A stretch of 64,000 bases of DNA. Origin: Zoroaster sp. YZ-2022. Its lineage: Eukaryota > Echinodermata > Asteroidea > Forcipulatida > Zoroasteridae. Both the position numbers and the translations under genes were made by a program. Below the pieces are notes generated by a model, which had not been told where the DNA came from, did not search any database, and saw nothing but the letters and a program-made list of their open reading frames with translations. Location of the stretch: positions 41,363,004 through 41,427,003 of the forward strand of contig CM055821.1 in the NCBI GenBank assembly GCA_029582265.1, given 5' to 3'. The stretch's first letter is position 1. Every line of letters begins with the position of its first letter. Shown here in pieces: positions 36,956 to 49,065 of this stretch.

Positions 36956-38279
36956 ACCAATGATTTGTTGGCTAAGAGATGGACGCTGTATTCTTCAAAT
37001 TAAAACAGTGAAAGTTTCAATGGGATTTCAAGATTTTGAAGTGGCATGTGCCTGGCATGCCGGCCTAGCGTTATTATTTGTGCCTTTTGTGATCGGAAAA
37101 TTGTAAATGAAATGATTATTTAAAATGCGCTTGATCTGATTGACAGCCACGCTGACCACGCCTGACCACACGCAACGCTGACCACTCGGCCGTTGGGTTC
37201 AATAAATTATGTGGTTACGTGCTTTAGCGGTGAGCCATCATTGAGTTTAATTTTACTGGTACAAATCATTGAAGGATTATTTCATTCAGTGCCAATGAAA
37301 TCCTTTAACCTGTGCCCAGAAAAATAGCAAATAGCGATATATATCTTTAATAGGATGTATCTGAACAAATAACAAAGAACATATACAATGCAAAATGAAA
37401 AAAAAAGTATGGAGGCATCTTCTGGAGATTGGGAAGAATACCTGATGTAAAAACAATGACAGAACAAGAACAAACGGGCAGACAAGTTGAACATGGATAG
37501 TAAAAACGACACAGAGTTATGACCAGATTATACAACTCAATTGAAGAAATAATACATTTACTGAAAACAAAATGAGAATCAACTATTATTACTTGGAGAT
37601 GAGAGTTGTTTTATTATACCCAAGTGTTTTAAAATTGACACACCTATGATTGTGACTTAATTGATTCGTCAATGGCATTCAAACTACATGACCCCAAAGA
37701 AACGAATATTTTAAAATTGATGTGCGGGTGAATGGTACAAATAAATGTGATTTGTTTTGCGATCTGGTGGAATACCCATGAGTGTCACGAACTAAAGTGA
37801 GAAAAGAAACAAGGAATCAGGGAGAGGTTGTTAGCAACTTTATACGTGAAGTCTATTCTTAAATTCAAGAAGTAGCTGAAAACCCACCCTGTTTTCAAAC
37901 TGATAAATCGTTGTTTATGATTATCCCTCTGAACACTCTGGACTATAGCTATATTTCTAATTATTGTTGTTTTCTTGTTGCGATTTTCTTTCATAAGCGC
38001 TTTCCTTAGACCAAGGTGCTTTATAAATGCTATTATGTACGTATTTGTACCTTATGTACCTGCTACTATTTATTACTGGTTATATTCAGGCAAAACAAAC
38101 TTCCCATTATTTTTTTCTATTTTATGAAAGTGCACTTTCTTTAGCTTGTACTAGGCTGTCAAGCCAAGCAGTCGACTGAATCTACGTGTGAAGGGTAAAT
38201 CATGGCACTCTATTCAATTGTTACTTTGTTATAATATGAATGTTGGGCCTACTGGCAGTTTGGAAATCGTTTTTTTGGA
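36956..38279. other. Unannotated stretch
   Basis: No exon chain or recognisable repeat was found. The minus-strand frames at 37,282-37,535 overlap each other in two registers and lack support. Confidence 0.3.
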
Positions 38280-40886
38280 AATCGTTATTTTCTGCAGAAT
38301 TTGAAAAATTTGTTGTCGATTATCTCTTACCCATCTGACATTATTTTAACCGGCGATTTTAACATTCATATGGACATTATTTCAAACAGTTATGCAAATC
38401 AGTTTAAAGATCTGCTCTCTGCTCATGGACTTATACAGCACATCACAGCACCCACTCATCGGTATGGTCACTGTCTTGACCTCATGATAACATTAATACT
38501 TAATCTCTTATCTCGAAAATATAACTATCCATCCTGGCTTATCTGATCATTATGCAATCATGAGTAAATTTGAACCTTAAAAACTAATACCTACCATTTC
38601 TGTAACTTCTCGCCACTGGAAAAAAGTAAATATTAAAGATTTATGTCATGATGTTGGTCTCAACTGGAAATGTAAACCTTGAAGATGGTGAGCTGGTTCT
38701 TGTGTCAGTCTATTTGAATCTACTGTCCGTAACATCTTGGATGATCATGCTCCGCAAAAAAAAACTCGAACTGTTAAACTACAATCTGAATCCCACCTGG
38801 TTCAATGATGATATCCGTGCTGCAAGGAAAATCCGCCGTCAATTTGAGCGAAGATGGCGTGACAATGGGAAACTTGGAGTACATCGGCAAGAATACTGTA
38901 ACAACGTGATATTGTGAAGAACATGATTAACCAGAGCAAAAATAACTCACTACTCATCTCTTGTGGAAGATAGTTCTGGTGATCAGAAAAACTCTTCTTG
39001 TTGTTGAAAAACTGCTTCACATAAAACCCAAAGCTCCAGTGCTTCCATCTACACACTCGATCAGGACCTCGCAAATGCTTTTCAAACTTTTTTGTCCTAA
39101 AATTGAGAATATCCGTTCTTTTCCTCAGTACCCGCATTTCTATCACAAACACCATCACGCAAGGATCCACAATGTGGACTGTCCATGTTTGAGCCTACTA
39201 GTGTTACGGAGATCAAGAAACTCATCGTGAAATCGCCATCAAAATCATGTAGACTTGATCCAGGTGCCAACTTCGCTAATAAAACAAAATATTGATGTGT
39301 TTGCTAAGTATATCACAATTATTTGTAAACAGATCTATTTCTTCCAGTTGTTTCCTAATAGCCAGAAGGTTGCTCATGTTAAACCACTCCTAAAAACCAA
39401 TTTGGACAAGGAAATTTTCAAAATTACCGACCAGTAGCAATTTAAAAGTACCTTGGAAAAACAATCGAGCGAGTTGTTTCATCACGGATCTCTGACCATG
39501 TTCGTGCTAATAACCTGTCGGACACATTTCAGTCAGCCTACAAACCATTTCATGGAACGGAAACTCTTCTTCATCGCTTAATGACATTTTATCTGCCATG
39601 GATGAAATCCTGCATTAGCTTTGTTAGACTTAAAGCGCCGCTTTTTGACACGGTCGATCATAAATCCCTTCTCTCCCGCCCTTCAATATCATCTTGGAAT
39701 ACATGGCGCAGCCCTGGATTTGGTGTATACGGTCTATCTTTTAAATAGGCCTCAGCATGTTTGTATTGGTAACGCCATATCTCCAGCCTGTTACTCTTGA
39801 CTATTCTGTACCCCAAGGCTCTATGCTCGGCCCTGATGGTTTACTGTTTATAACTTTTCCAGTTCGTGATATCATTTGAAGTATAATTTAAATTACCATG
39901 TTTACGCTGATGACACGCAGCTTTGTTACTTTTAAATCTTCTCAGAGAACCTGCCGATTCCTGCATTAAAACACTGGAGAAATGTATTCAAAAGATTCAG
40001 GAGTTGGATGAGACAAAACTTCCTGAAATTGAACGATGAAAAAACAGAATTTGTTCTATTTGGATCACGTCAGCAATTGTCTAAAGTTTCTCTTCCATTT
40101 ATTACAATTGGTTGACCAGATAACCCCCTCATTACATGCACGTAATTTGGGTGTTATATTTGACCTGACAATGACTTTAAAACCACATATCTCCAACATT
40201 GTTCGCATATCATCATTTCATATCAGAAATATAGCCAGATACGAAATACTTGAATAAAAGTGCTGCTGAACAAATTATACATGCGTTTGTCACATCGCAA
40301 AACGATAACGGAATGCTCTCCTTTACGGTCTCCCGCAGAATCAAATATCTCGTCTTCAGCACATACAAAAACACAGCAGCTCGTGTTGTGACTTTGTCCA
40401 AGAAAAGTCATGCCATATCACGCCAATCTTGAAAGAGATTGCACTGGCTTCCTGTTTCTGGAAAATTGTTTAAACTTTATACTAATTGTTCACAAATCTT
40501 TTAATAACATTGCTCCAATTTATATTTCTGAACCTTGAAGTCTACACTCCATCGGTTGCGCTCCAGCAACATGTCACTCCTAAAGGAACCAACTTCAAAA
40601 CGGAACTGGGGTGATGGGTCGTTTTCTGTCACAACTCCGAGACTTCTGGAATCATCTTCCAACTAAACTCAAATCTTGTCATAGTATAACCAGATTCAAG
40701 TCGATGCTAAAACTCATATGTCACAACTCTTCAAAGATGATGCATATGTTGTAATTGCATTGTAATTTGTGTAGAACATGTATCTCAGTACATATTTTTT
40801 CCCCTATGCTATCATTGTATATTGTTTGTGTTAATGTTTTTGTTCCGCATGAGCATAGCAGGGTGGATATGTGCGCGCTAAAAATC

Positions 40887-40935
<49 letters not shown>
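38280..40935 (+). pseudogene. CR1/L2-like LINE relic with (ATT)n tail
   Basis: Endonuclease: DIILTGDFNIHMD (about 38,337) and HITAPTHRYGHCLDLMIT. A linker resembling KSPSKSCRLDPG follows at 39,230. Reverse transcriptase: NYRPVAI-KYLGKTIERVVSSRISDHV (about 39,430), FQSAYKPFHGTETLLHRL, FDTVDHKSLLSR, VPQGSMLGPDGLL, VYADDTQLCYF (YADD codons 39,903-39,914) and FLKLNDEKTEFVLFGSRQQL. Many frameshifts and stops make it inactive. It ends GCGCGCTAAAAATCTTTATT followed by (ATT)n at 40,889-40,935. That tail resembles the SINE tails at 12.3 and 54.3 kb, so this family may have mobilised the SINE. Confidence 0.85.
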
Positions 40936-40944
40936 GATCGGAGC

Positions 40945-43020
40945 TGCGCCAATGAAGAATTCTATACGTTAAACAAATAATTTAAAATTTTATTCGCTGC
41001 GATACCGGAAGCTAATGAAGTTTCTGTAGCAGGTGTTATATGTTCGAATCTCTTTGTCCTGGTGATGAGACGCGCAGCAGAATTCTGAATAAGTTGTAAC
41101 TTTCTAGTTTCCTGTGCACGGAGACCAAAAAGTAAACTATTACAGTAATCAATAGGGATGTGACAAATGCATGAACTAATGTTTCAGTAGCGCTTTGGTC
41201 TAAAATATTTCCTAATTCGTCCAATTTCCACAACGCGAAGATGCTGATCTACACTGGTTCTGTTTGAGTCGACATGGTCCCAACCATCCATAATGACTCC
41301 AAGATTACGTATGGTTTCTGAAAGAGCTATGTCAACGCCACCAATCCGTACACATCACACCGAGGAACCGGACCTTCGCCTTAAATTTCGAGAAGTGCAC
41401 CATTTCAGTCTGCCGTCATTCAATGCGAGCATATTTGCTAACATCAATGGCGGATCTCGTCCTGATTCTCGATTGCCACCTTAGGAACCGATCACATGTG
41501 ACAAAGTTGGGTGTCGTCGGCATACATCATGTGAAAACCATTACGGAGAATAATATCCTCCAGTGGAACCGTGTATAAGCTACCAAATAAAACTGGACCC
41601 AACACGAAACCCTAGGGTACACCACAATTCAAGGTTTTGCATCCGACACGGTCGACCCGACTTTTACCTGCGTCCTACCCTCAAATATGAACCGAACCAA
41701 TCCAGTACCGTACCATTAATTTCCAAACCGCGAACGCAGCCTGTGCAACAAAGATGTCATGGTCAATCGTGTCGAAAGCAGCCGATAAATCAGAAGCCTA
41801 ATAAAGAATGATGCCACGCCTTCTATCAGGAAGAGAATGCAGTACATCGTTCTGCAAGCGCAGTCTCCGTACTGTGACCTCTCGATAAGCCGACTGGCCT
41901 TTGCATGAGATTATTACAAGATAAATTTTCATTAAGCTGACTACAAACAGGTTTCTCAATCAATTTGGAAATAAAGGAAGGTTCGACACTGGTCTATAAT
42001 TTTTTAATATTTCTGGATCCAAATTGTGTTTCTTTAACAGTGGACGAACAAGAGCATGTTTTAGCAGCTCGAGAATTCGCCTGATGAAGACAACGACAAA
42101 TTTATTATATCCAGTAAAACAGGGTCAGTTGCTCAACACAGTCATTCAAAAAGTGACACTGGGGATAGCATCAAGATCACAAAGACTTGTTCGGGAGACT
42201 GATTATTAATTTTTCTTACTTCATCACACGACAGTGCTCTGAAATCAGAAAAAACAGAAGGAATGACACAAAGGGTCACTTGGTGAAACTGGTGGAAGTG
42301 TTTGAGCCATGCGATTTTGAAACAAAATTTCAGCAAATGTATTTGATAGACTAGCCTGTCAATGTTCATAGGGACAATAGATACCATGGACTTCCTGTTG
42401 CCTATGATGGAATCAACTATTTGAAACATCATCTTTTTGGTCTGCAACCTCCAGATTCGCGATGATAGGACGCATATGCTCGGTCAAGGTCACTACGATA
42501 AGCATTTCTGACAATCTTGAAAATTGCTCTGTGTACTGATGATCCTGTGCTCTGAAATTTGCGCTCCCATCTGCGGAGACATCGGCGTTTCTCAAGGTGG
42601 CTTTACTTAAACCACGGCACTGAGCTTATCTGTATAGGATTTTGTCAATGGAGGTGCGACTTCATCAACGATTGCCCTCATCTTAATATTGTTCATTGAC
42701 TATTGAGACACCCGCTTCAAGCAGAGACCGTAAGGGGACGACCGACGCAATACGTTTCTGTAAATCAGGTATGTCAATACTGCGTGCGTTCCGAGAAGTT
42801 CATGTGACTTTTCAGAACGCGGCTTAACGGTGAGGTAAAATGAATTGTGCAGTGGTCCAGATGGTAAGTGCCAATCGCATGATCAATGCTGGCAACAAGT
42901 GTATCTTCAGCCCTCGTGATTAATGGGTCCAATAGCCGCTTTTGTCATGGGTCGAACACGTGACATGTTGAGTAAAAATTCCAGTGAATAAAGCATATCC
43001 AAAACTCTTTTGGCGTCGCT
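40945..43020 (-). pseudogene. Second CR1/L2-like LINE relic, 3' part
   Basis: Minus strand. Near 43,000 DAKRVLDMLYS, then TQHVTCSTHDK and LITRAEDTLVASI, continue the endonuclease whose 5' half is at 49,066-49,560. Reverse transcriptase shows GFVLGPVLFGSLYTVPLED, MMYADDTQLC (about 41,520) and DQSATETLVHAFVTS...YCNSLLFGLRAQETRKLQL. It ends near 40,945, back to back with the tail of the plus-strand LINE. Frameshifts and stops occur throughout. Confidence 0.8.
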
Positions 43021-43039
43021 ATTACCCAGATAACATTCA

Positions 43040-43712
43040 TACATTGGGCCAACGTTGGCAATTGGTCGGCAACGTCGGCGTTGGCATTATGTCAGATTTT
43101 GACGTTGGCTCAACGTTGGCATTACATCGCCAACATCGGCGTTGGCATTATGGTGGTTGCTTATGTTGAGCCAATGTTGGTGGTGGCAACATCGGCATTG
43201 TCATGTTGGTTGCTGACGTTGGGCCAATGTTGAAATACAGGTCGGCAACGTATAACATTGGCATTACATTGGCGATCGATGTTGAACCAACGTTGGTTTT
43301 CGGTCGGACACCGACATTGGCATTACGTTGGCGATCGATATTGAACCAACGTTGGTTTTCGGTCGGACACCGCTTTATTGGCATTGTGTAATAGTTTTCT
43401 TACATTGGGCCAATGTTGCTCTAGGTCAACAATATAACGTTGGCATTACGTTGGCGATCAATGTTGAACCAACGTTGGTTTCAGCCGGATACCGACATTG
43501 GCATTGTGTTAGTTTCTTACATTTGGCCAATGTTGGCTCTAAGTCAACAATTTAACATTGGCATTACGTTGGCGATCGATGTTGAACCAACGTTGGTTTT
43601 CAGTCGGACACCGACATTGGCATTACGTTGGCGATCGATGTTGAACCCAACGTTGGTTTCAGTCGAGGCACCAATATTGGCATTGTGTTAGTTTTCAACA
43701 TTGGGCCCATGT
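43040..43712. repeat. Left subterminal minisatellite, CAACGTTGG-based
   Basis: Variants of CATTACGTTGGCGATCGATG, TTGAACCAACGTTGG and GACACCGACATTGG repeat at about 61-bp and 119-bp spacing (for example 43,263, 43,322, 43,444, 43,562, 43,622). The motif is self-complementary, so single strands can fold. Open frames here are repeat artefacts. Confidence 0.9.
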
Positions 43713-43869
43713 TCTTATCAGTATGGCGTCATGTCAGCAAAATCAGCCCATTTGATTGGACGAAAAGAAATACGTCACGCAGGTCATATTGCCAACCGCC
43801 ATTTTAAATACGATACGATGTCGTTTGTTTTCGTCTAACTGATCGTTTGAGAATCGTTTTGCACAATTA

Positions 43870-43908
43870 ATGGAAGGGGTCTTCATCATTACTTGGTTTC
43901 ATTTGAAG
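43870..43908 (+). CDS. Candidate first coding exon inside the 6-kb element
   Basis: ATG followed by 12 codons (MEGVFIITWFHLK) ends at AAG|gtatgt. Upstream are GCCATTTTAAATACG and a CpG-containing stretch that could be a promoter. A related but disrupted sequence (GAATCG.TGCACAA.TTAATGGAAGGG) is at 11,283-11,315. The exit phase is 0. Confidence 0.35.
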
Positions 43909-44146
43909 GTATGTAAGCTTTTCACATTTATTATCGCATATGTTCGTTTTAGTATATATAATGACTATACAAAACCATGGTTAACGTTAACAACATCAGT
44001 GTGGCACTCGTATTTTAACACATGCAGAAGGTCATGTACTGTAGGCCTACTGGTCGTAACATGTGTATGCGAGCTTTCACTGTACAACCCATTGTCAGTG
44101 ACATTGTCCTGTACAGTGGATGGAGGGGTCATGATATATAACAAGA

Positions 44147-44167
44147 CACACACACACACACACACAC

Positions 44168-44203
<36 letters not shown>
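44147..44203 (+). repeat. (CA)n microsatellite
   Basis: About 55 bp of CA repeats broken by two imperfect CCCT/GG sites. It creates the HTHTHT and VCVCVC frames. Confidence 0.95.
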
Positions 44204-44206
<3 letters not shown>

Positions 44207-44607
44207 GGATGTTGCATTAATAATATTAATAACCGTAGGCAATTTGGCTACAGTAGTTTCAATAGTTCCTAAGTAATACTGTGGTGGCTGCACTGGCACA
44301 TACTGACACTTTTCTCACCAAACTAAAGTGAGCCTGAAACTCATCACCTTTATTGAGATATTGAAACAGTCATATCATGGAGGAAGGAAGAGGTCACATG
44401 TATTCTATTCTATTTCTAACTTGCCTAACTTAAAATATTTTCTTAAGTTGCATCATTTTTCTGAAGTTACATCAATCCATCATCCTGATAATAACATATG
44501 ACTCTGAGGGTTCTAACTAATATGTGTTTTGTTAGCATGACCCATTATTCTTCGTCCCTCTTTGAAAACACCATATTGTTTTTTACATGGTGTATGTTTG
44601 TATTCAG

Positions 44608-44689
44608 ATCAACGGTTGATCATGCTTGCTATGACATAGTCAACCATCCATATAGTTACACTACTTGGGGTAAGGATGACAAACATCAT
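44608..44689 (+). CDS. Exon-like segment in the 6-kb element
   Basis: Follows a strong acceptor (tgtttgtattcag) and ends at CAT|gtaagt. Only phase 2 entry is open: STVDHACYDIVNHPYSYTTW, then GKDDKHH, leaving in phase 0. No family is recognised. The entry phase does not match the exon at 43,870, so an intermediate exon or decay is implied. Confidence 0.45.
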
Positions 44690-46154
44690 GTAAGTTTTCT
44701 GTAGTCAAACAATTATTTATGAATTTTGATGAAGCCATGCCCCCCACAGAAAAAGAAGAACACGTACGTTTTTGGTTACTTTTTGAGACGGATACCTGAA
44801 ATTGGAAATCTTTCGGATACCCAGGTGCCGTAAATAATTGAGTAAAAACACATACTCCCGAATGTATAAAATAACCAACATGAACACAAGTTTCTCTTGT
44901 CTAATTAGAATCATAATAAATGTGGACTTACCATTGGCCGGATCCGGGGGCTAAAGGGGCCAGCCCCTCCCCTAAAATCGTAAAAAAAAAGGAGAGGGAG
45001 GAGAACGCACTCCCATTCCTGCTCTTTGTTTTCTCTCTTTGATTATTCATTGTAATTTTTATGGTACTGAAAAATAATTGTTTTTGATTCTCAGCCACCC
45101 CCATGCTTACTGTAGTATTTTCCCGCCTCTATATTAATAACAACACACACACAAAAATATTAACACAAAATTTTGAACTTCCATTTGTCTGGCTTAAATT
45201 TTCAGTCAACATTTTTGAACGTTGTTTTGGGGACCCTCGCCAATCTCGCCAGCAAAAACTACAGGGCATTCTCCAAATGTATGATGAGACTCGCCCGGAA
45301 AGTAGTGATGAAGTTGCAGTCCTCAAAACTTCCATTGTTAACACCCCAATACATTGACAAAAGAGAGTTCCTGCGGTTATGACGCCCGTCTGTGTGTGTC
45401 AGCTAGTCCTTTGTTAACTAAGTTAATCCGTTAAATTGCCAAGTTTGAACGGTAATTGAACTGTGAGGTACGTATGTTTCCCAGTACGAGTGTAAATTTA
45501 CACGTACACGAGCAAATACCCTCACTTAAATACGTGTTATGTGTTTTCCAAATACATTTTCAGTTGTTTGAATAAAATAAATATTACCGTGACGTTTAAT
45601 GTGATGACGTGACGTGTGAGGTGTTTCCCTCCATGGCATTTATGGTAAACGTTAGAATGACGATTTGAACAGACAGAATTGTATAGGACAATGCAGGAGG
45701 ATCAACTAAAATGATGGCTCTGACCTTTTCCATCTCCTTCATGAGCTAGGGTATCAGACTATTATGTATAAGGCGAGTACAAAGCTCTTAGTCTAATACC
45801 CAACCCCACAGGCAGAAACGCGAATGCACTCGTCAAAATGTTTTTCCTAATATAAAAGAAGGGCTTCCAATCAATAACAGCTCGTTGGCTTGAGTGGGAT
45901 CTCGTTCACACTAATTACACAGAATATTACATGCACTGATTCCATGTGTTGTTGGCATACGTGTGGTGGTAGCGTCTGCGTTGTAGCTGGACAAGCGTTC
46001 ATTAAACTCTGAAAAAAGCCAAAGCATTTTAGAGCTAAAATTACACCAGCAAGAGTGATTACAAACAAGCTGAAAATGTAACAAATGAAACATTTTATGT
46101 TTGTTTATTTACTTTTTTTTTTTACATTTTTACTTTCGGGACATTTTTCATCAG

Positions 46155-46384
46155 AGGAAGAGAAAAAAAGGAAGAAAAACCAAAAAACAAAAACGTAAGC
46201 GATTTTCTTCCAATGTTCGTAAGAATCGTAAAACAATACAATGTAAGTAACTTTAAGAAAAGTTTGTTAAAAAGTCCTGACCTGGGGCCTACGGTCCGTA
46301 CCAGGAAAAACGTTTGCAGGGTGACCTGCCAATTAAACTTTCCATTGTGTGGACGGATAACATTTAGTAGCCAGGCCCAGCCAG
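46155..46384 (+). CDS. Exon-like segment in the 6-kb element, 230 nt open
   Basis: Follows a long pyrimidine tract ending catttttcatcag and ends CCAG|gtaagc. The frame is open through 76 codons (phase 2 in, 1 out). It starts lysine-rich, then reads SDFLPMFVRIVKQYN, SPDLGPTVRTRKNVC and CQLNFPLCGRITF. Four cysteines are present. Function unknown. It lies between fragments of a hAT-like repeat, so it could instead belong to a longer copy of that element. Confidence 0.4.
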
Positions 46385-46612
46385 GTAAGCAGTTTATATC
46401 AAACTAATGTGGCCGCTTCTATTGTTAAGATTGTGAGAATTTAGATTGTTCCGGGTGGAGTTAGTGGGCGAGATTGTCTAAGGTCACTACAGGTAAACAG
46501 AACCGGGTAATGACAGTTTCAGTCATCCGGATACACAGCTACCTGGAACCTTATCCCTAATTGGCTTCTAAAATACACAAAAACATTTCTTATTCAATTA
46601 TGTTGTCCACAG

Positions 46613-46673
46613 ATTGTCCAGACTGAGTTTGCAGTGAAGTGTAAGCTTGCTCCTTCCTTCTTCCCCATCAGAG
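46613..46673 (+). CDS. Exon-like segment in the 6-kb element
   Basis: Acceptor tgttgtccacag, donor AGAG|gtaagc. Only phase 0 is open: IVQTEFAVKCKLAPSFFPIR, leaving in phase 1. The phase does not match the preceding segment. Confidence 0.35.
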
Positions 46674-47237
46674 GTAAGCGGGTGAAGGGCAAAAAACAAC
46701 TCTATAGTCATTATAGGATGCCATCAGACCATTTATTGACTGGTAAGGACATGACTGTTAATAACTTGTTTGCCATTTAAAAGTGCATGCTGGGAATCGG
46801 TGACAAACACCAGTAGCATGCAAATCATTTGACGTACACTGAGCATATGGTGCATCACATCTGTACAAGATGAGTTGTCATTCAATTGAGAATGCTTAAG
46901 AAATGTTTATTGTTTCTTTTTACATTGAATAAGTGATTGATTCGCCATCATTTTGCGGATAGGTCTTATGAATTCTTGAGCATGTATCATCAGCATCTAT
47001 GCTGAGTTTGTATTAACAGAAGCTTAATTATGGATAACAATTTAGGAATTTCAATTTCTAGAAAACCTTAAAGGGGACCACCTAACATATATACATCGGT
47101 ATCAGTATATATTGAATATATACATGTATCTTATTTAGCAAAATTGTAGATGTCATTGTATACAGCCCATCATATCATAACTAGACACAAGTATTAAACC
47201 TTCACACTTCTAAAATAAATTCCCCTTTTCACTCCAG

Positions 47238-48143
47238 ATTGGAACCATTGAACCCTTGTCCTTACAAATATCATACACAACCCATCCATTTGTGTTACTG
47301 CTACGAGGTGTGTCAGAGTCCTTATAACTTTGTGATCCAATGGCCAGCAGTTGAAGTTGATCCATTCTTCAAAGGAGTTAATGTATGTTTCAAATTAAAT
47401 TATATGGACCTATCCTATCTGTGGCAGTCTGTACCTTTTTTCAGGACCTTAAGACACATCTAGGTCTTTCTAGGTATTTTTTTTTACATGTTAGAACAAT
47501 GATTGTACTGAGGAATTATTTTTTTGACTGGACCCAAAAATCCTCATAAATCTTGTAAAATGTATATTGTCGACTGTGAATCCCTGGGAGTTGGGCCATG
47601 TAAACATACCCCCAATCTTCATTGCATAGGCATGTTATGTTAGTCTTGGTATACATTTTGCCAGATTACTCAATTAAAGTTCCAATGTATTTTTATGCAA
47701 GCATTGGGATAGTACTGACCATCAATCCAATAAACACAAGTTGGTGTAAAGATATTAAAGAGACAATATTGTCACGATCAGAGCAGACTTTCTACAGGGC
47801 ATGGAATCGGTGTCTTAGTTTAAGATGAACACAGTAACTGGAAAATACTGGCTCATTTATGCAACAGCAACGAATATATATATGACCTTACCACGTAGTG
47901 TGTTTCAGTCACTGAGTTAATCTAAAACTTGAACTAGATTCCATGCCCTGTTGATCGTAATGACAATTACCACCTTTAAACAATAACTTTAAAATGACTC
48001 TTTATGAACATGTATTTTCAACAGTTAAAGAGAAATAAATACATATAACAATCAAGAAGATCATTTAATTATTGTTTGTTTCTTTTCATTTACAGTTATC
48101 CTTCAATTACAATGTGTTGTCTCCAAAAAGTTATCCTAACAAG
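47238..48143 (+). CDS. Two phase-matched exons in the 6-kb element
   Basis: Exon 47,238-47,382 (acceptor ttttcactccag, donor AAT|gtatgt) is open only in phase 2. It encodes LEPLNPCPYKYHTQ, CYCYEVCQSPYNFVIQW and VEVDPFFKGVN and leaves in phase 0. Exon 48,096-48,143 (acceptor cttttcatttacag, donor AAG|gtaagc) is open in phase 0: LSFNYNVLSPKSYPNK. The intron contains a TTAA MITE. I do not recognise the protein. Strong splice sites and agreeing phases favour a real or recently real gene carried by the transposon. Confidence 0.45.
47755..47980. mobile_element. TTAA-type MITE, copy 1
   Basis: TTAAAGAGACAATATTGTCA and GTAATGACAATTACCACCTTTAA form the ends, with GGGCATGGAATC and GATTCCATGCCC further in. 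A copy at 57,681-57,893 has cleaner ends. Confidence 0.75.
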
Positions 48144-48539
48144 GTAAGCATGTGTTCCTTATAGAAAGATGCACTCATTTATGGCAATTTCTGGAAATTT
48201 AACAGTTTATAGGGTTATGATTCAGCAAATGTTACGCCATAAAACACAAGAAATTTGTTTTATTTGATTGCACCATAGATAAGACTTTAATACATGCGGA
48301 GACATGTATCTCATTAGACCCGGAATCGGGTCAACATTAATCTGAGCCGTGAGTCCGGGTTGGATATGACCTACGCCCTTTCCAGGTGAATGAATGACCC
48401 AGAAAGTTGGATCAGATTGTTTGACTTGTTTTCGGGTCATAATCAACCGGAAGGAGGTGTCGGGCATCTCCAGCGGAGTATGGGTCAAATCTGATCCGGG
48501 GTTTTTAGAGTGACCGTGCTGCGTTCAAAGTCAATGATA

Positions 48540-49045
48540 CAAAGCCCAATGTTGGACTATGTTGGCTCAATGTTGGCTCGATGTTGGATCAAAGTGGCAG
48601 ATACAAGAGCCCAACATTGGTCCAATGTTGGACTATGTTGGCTCAATGTTAACTCGATGCTGGTCTCAAAGTCAATGATACAAAAGGTCCAATGTTGGTC
48701 CAATGTTTGCGTACGTTGGCTCAATGTTGAAACCGATGTTGGATCAAAGTTAATGACACAATGTTTAACATTGGTCCAATGTTGGACTATGTTGGCTCAA
48801 TGTTGGCAGTTAATAGTCTGAAAGGCCCAACGTTAATCCAATGTTGGAATGAGTTGACTCAACGTTGGCTCAATATTGGCTTAAAAGTAACGATACAGTT
48901 AAGGCCCAACTGTGTTGGGCCAACGTTGAGCCAACTTTTACATTGGCCCAACGTAATGCCGATGAACTAAAGAATGCGTTGACCAACGTTGACAGCCAAC
49001 GTTGGCCCAATGAAGGCTTCATTCGTTGGCCCTACGTTGGGCCAA
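48540..49045. repeat. Right subterminal minisatellite
   Basis: Units of about 60-80 bp carry TTGGTCCAATGTTGGACTAT and GTTGGCTCAATGTTGG. The last 150 bp switch to CCAACGTTGG forms that pair with the left end. Open frames here are repeat artefacts. Confidence 0.88.
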
Positions 49046-49065
49046 TGTGATGTTATCTGGGTATT

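Larger units (their letters stand above)
43024..49062. mobile_element. 6.04-kb TIR element nested in a LINE endonuclease, 3-bp target duplication
   Basis: Left end ACCCAGATAACATTCATACA and right end ATGTGATGTTATCTGGGT are inverted copies. They are flanked by ATT at 43,021-43,023 and 49,063-49,065. Deleting the element and one ATT joins the flanking LINE codons as VDDHN-SDAKR, the expected endonuclease order, so the whole 6 kb entered as one unit. Each end leads into a CAACGTTGG-rich minisatellite. The interior holds exon-like segments, a (CA)n tract, a TTAA MITE and pieces of a hAT-like element. No DDE transposase was recognised. The 3-bp duplication suits PIF/Harbinger or a similar group; the superfamily is not established. 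Confidence 0.8.

Noticed and set aside
43148..43691. Overlapping frames with NVEPTLVFGRTPTLALRWRS-type repeats
   Set aside because: Minisatellite of the 6-kb element read in several frames on both strands.
45129..45382. Three overlapping open frames (both strands) near 45.2 kb
   Set aside because: All three are open at once, no clear acceptor-donor pair fits, and part of the sequence is hAT-like repeat. Kept as undecided, not called.
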